62,105 bases of DNA, from assembly GCA_964520615.1 (NCBI GenBank), contig CAZFNL010000120.1, positions 1 through 62,105 of the forward strand. The letters run 5' to 3'. The number at the start of each line of letters is the position of its first letter. The stretch's first letter is position 1. This DNA is from JAMCUI01 sp964520615. Its GTDB lineage: Bacteria > Patescibacteriota > Microgenomatia > 2-02-FULL-39-11. The notes under the pieces were generated by a model that saw only the letters and a program-made list of their open reading frames with translations, ran no database searches and was not told the DNA's origin. The translations under genes and the position numbers were made by a program. Positions 61,953-62,105 of the stretch are shown one piece after another.

Positions 61953-62044
61953 CTCTTTGATCCGGCCTCCCAAGAAAATCCCTGTCCGATGACAAGGACA
62001 ATAATTGAGAGGGCAATAAGTGATAAAGTCGGGAAACTTAACAC
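61949..62044 (-). CDS. Ile/Leu/Val leader peptide (ilv attenuator)
   Basis: A 31-codon frame from GTG 62044 to TAA, beginning eight bases after the -10 box, so probably leaderless. It contains TLSLIALSIIVLVIG, with eleven Ile, Leu or Val codons in the first 19 positions: Leu (TTA, TTA, CTT, CTC, CTT), Ile (ATT, ATT, ATT, ATC) and Val (GTC, GTC). A single Trp, GQGFSWEAGSKS, closes it. The control codons cover segment 1 of the attenuator, so stalling for any of the three amino acids should free the antiterminator. It is too short for standard gene calling. Confidence 0.8.
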   Translation of the reverse strand: MLSFPTLSLIALSIIVLVIGQGFSWEAGSKS

Positions 62045-62052
62045 GATAACCT

Positions 62053-62081
62053 AATATATACCAACATATATAGCTTGTCAA
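62053..62081 (-). promoter_or_regulatory. ilv operon promoter
   Basis: On the minus strand TTGACA (62081-62076), 17 bp, TATATT (62058-62053). Same hexamers and spacing as the leu promoter. The GTG of the leader peptide starts eight bases downstream. Confidence 0.78.
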
Positions 62082-62105
62082 GAACGCCTTTACACTATGT
62101 TGTAC

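Noticed and set aside
1..62105. tRNA, rRNA, CRISPR arrays and insertion sequences.
   Set aside because: Reading both strands I saw no tRNA cloverleaf with a GTTCRA T-loop outside coding genes, no regular direct-repeat array, and no transposase gene. A tRNAscan or similar run would be decisive.
1..62105. Alternative genetic code (TGA as Gly, as in some CPR lineages).
   Set aside because: TGA ends several well-defined genes at the expected place (for example ilvC and ilvE, where it overlaps the next ATG) and is absent inside conserved frames.

Overview
The window reads as an AT-rich chromosome segment of a Candidate Phyla Radiation (Patescibacteria) bacterium, most likely of the Microgenomates type. 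The grounds are densely packed short genes, several small conserved families common in that group (DUF5679, DUF4446, DUF3048, DUF5666, DUF192), an archaeal-type RuBisCO, a compact AspRS lacking the bacterial GAD insertion, and TGA used as a normal stop (genetic code 11). The taxonomic call is inference from gene content. No rRNA, tRNA or CRISPR array was seen.

Layout. 1-4352: end of a sulfatase-like gene, an HxlR regulator with a divergent flavin reductase, a GT1 glycosyltransferase, and a protein joining a sigma-region-4-like HTH to a TnsA-like nuclease domain. 4463-7154: phosphoribulokinase (+) facing a form III RuBisCO (-), with decayed copies of the PRK 3' end between them. 7210-14195: DsbA-like protein, CoA-binding protein, membrane proteins, MFS transporter, a GC-rich palindromic element and a TreT-like glycosyltransferase. 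14261-22968 (all -): response regulator, histidine kinase, MacA/MacB-like efflux pump, hydrolase, DUF5666 protein and a DrrAB-like exporter. 23028-35000: housekeeping and unknown genes (uppP, era, rdgB, gltX, dacA, aspS). 34943-38123: T-box leader, archaeal-type PEP carboxylase and an aminotransferase. 38124-48422: recJ, CCA-adding enzyme, secDF, regulators, cutA and a methyltransferase. 48452-62105: a full branched-chain amino acid block, with leuA, a leuD-leuC fusion and leuB on +, converging on ilvD-ilvB-ilvN-ilvC-thrC(fusion)-ridA-ilvE on -.

How the genes fit together. PRK and RuBisCO can turn ribulose-5-phosphate plus CO2 into 3-phosphoglycerate. PEP carboxylase can then turn PEP plus bicarbonate into oxaloacetate, and the aminotransferase can make aspartate, the precursor of threonine and isoleucine. 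The ilv/leu genes make valine, isoleucine and leucine. Three separate attenuation devices are visible. The ilv operon has a 31-codon leader peptide rich in Ile/Leu/Val with competing hairpins. The leu operon has a 17-codon leader peptide with six Leu codons and a terminator. The PEPC operon has a T-box riboswitch. A threonine synthase carrying a LeuA/CimA-type regulatory domain adds a probable allosteric layer.

Other patterns: three genes (PRK, a MacB-type permease, ilvB) are followed by short in-frame, synonymously diverged copies of their own C-terminal ends. Many genes have a -10 box only 6-9 bases before the start codon, which implies leaderless mRNAs.
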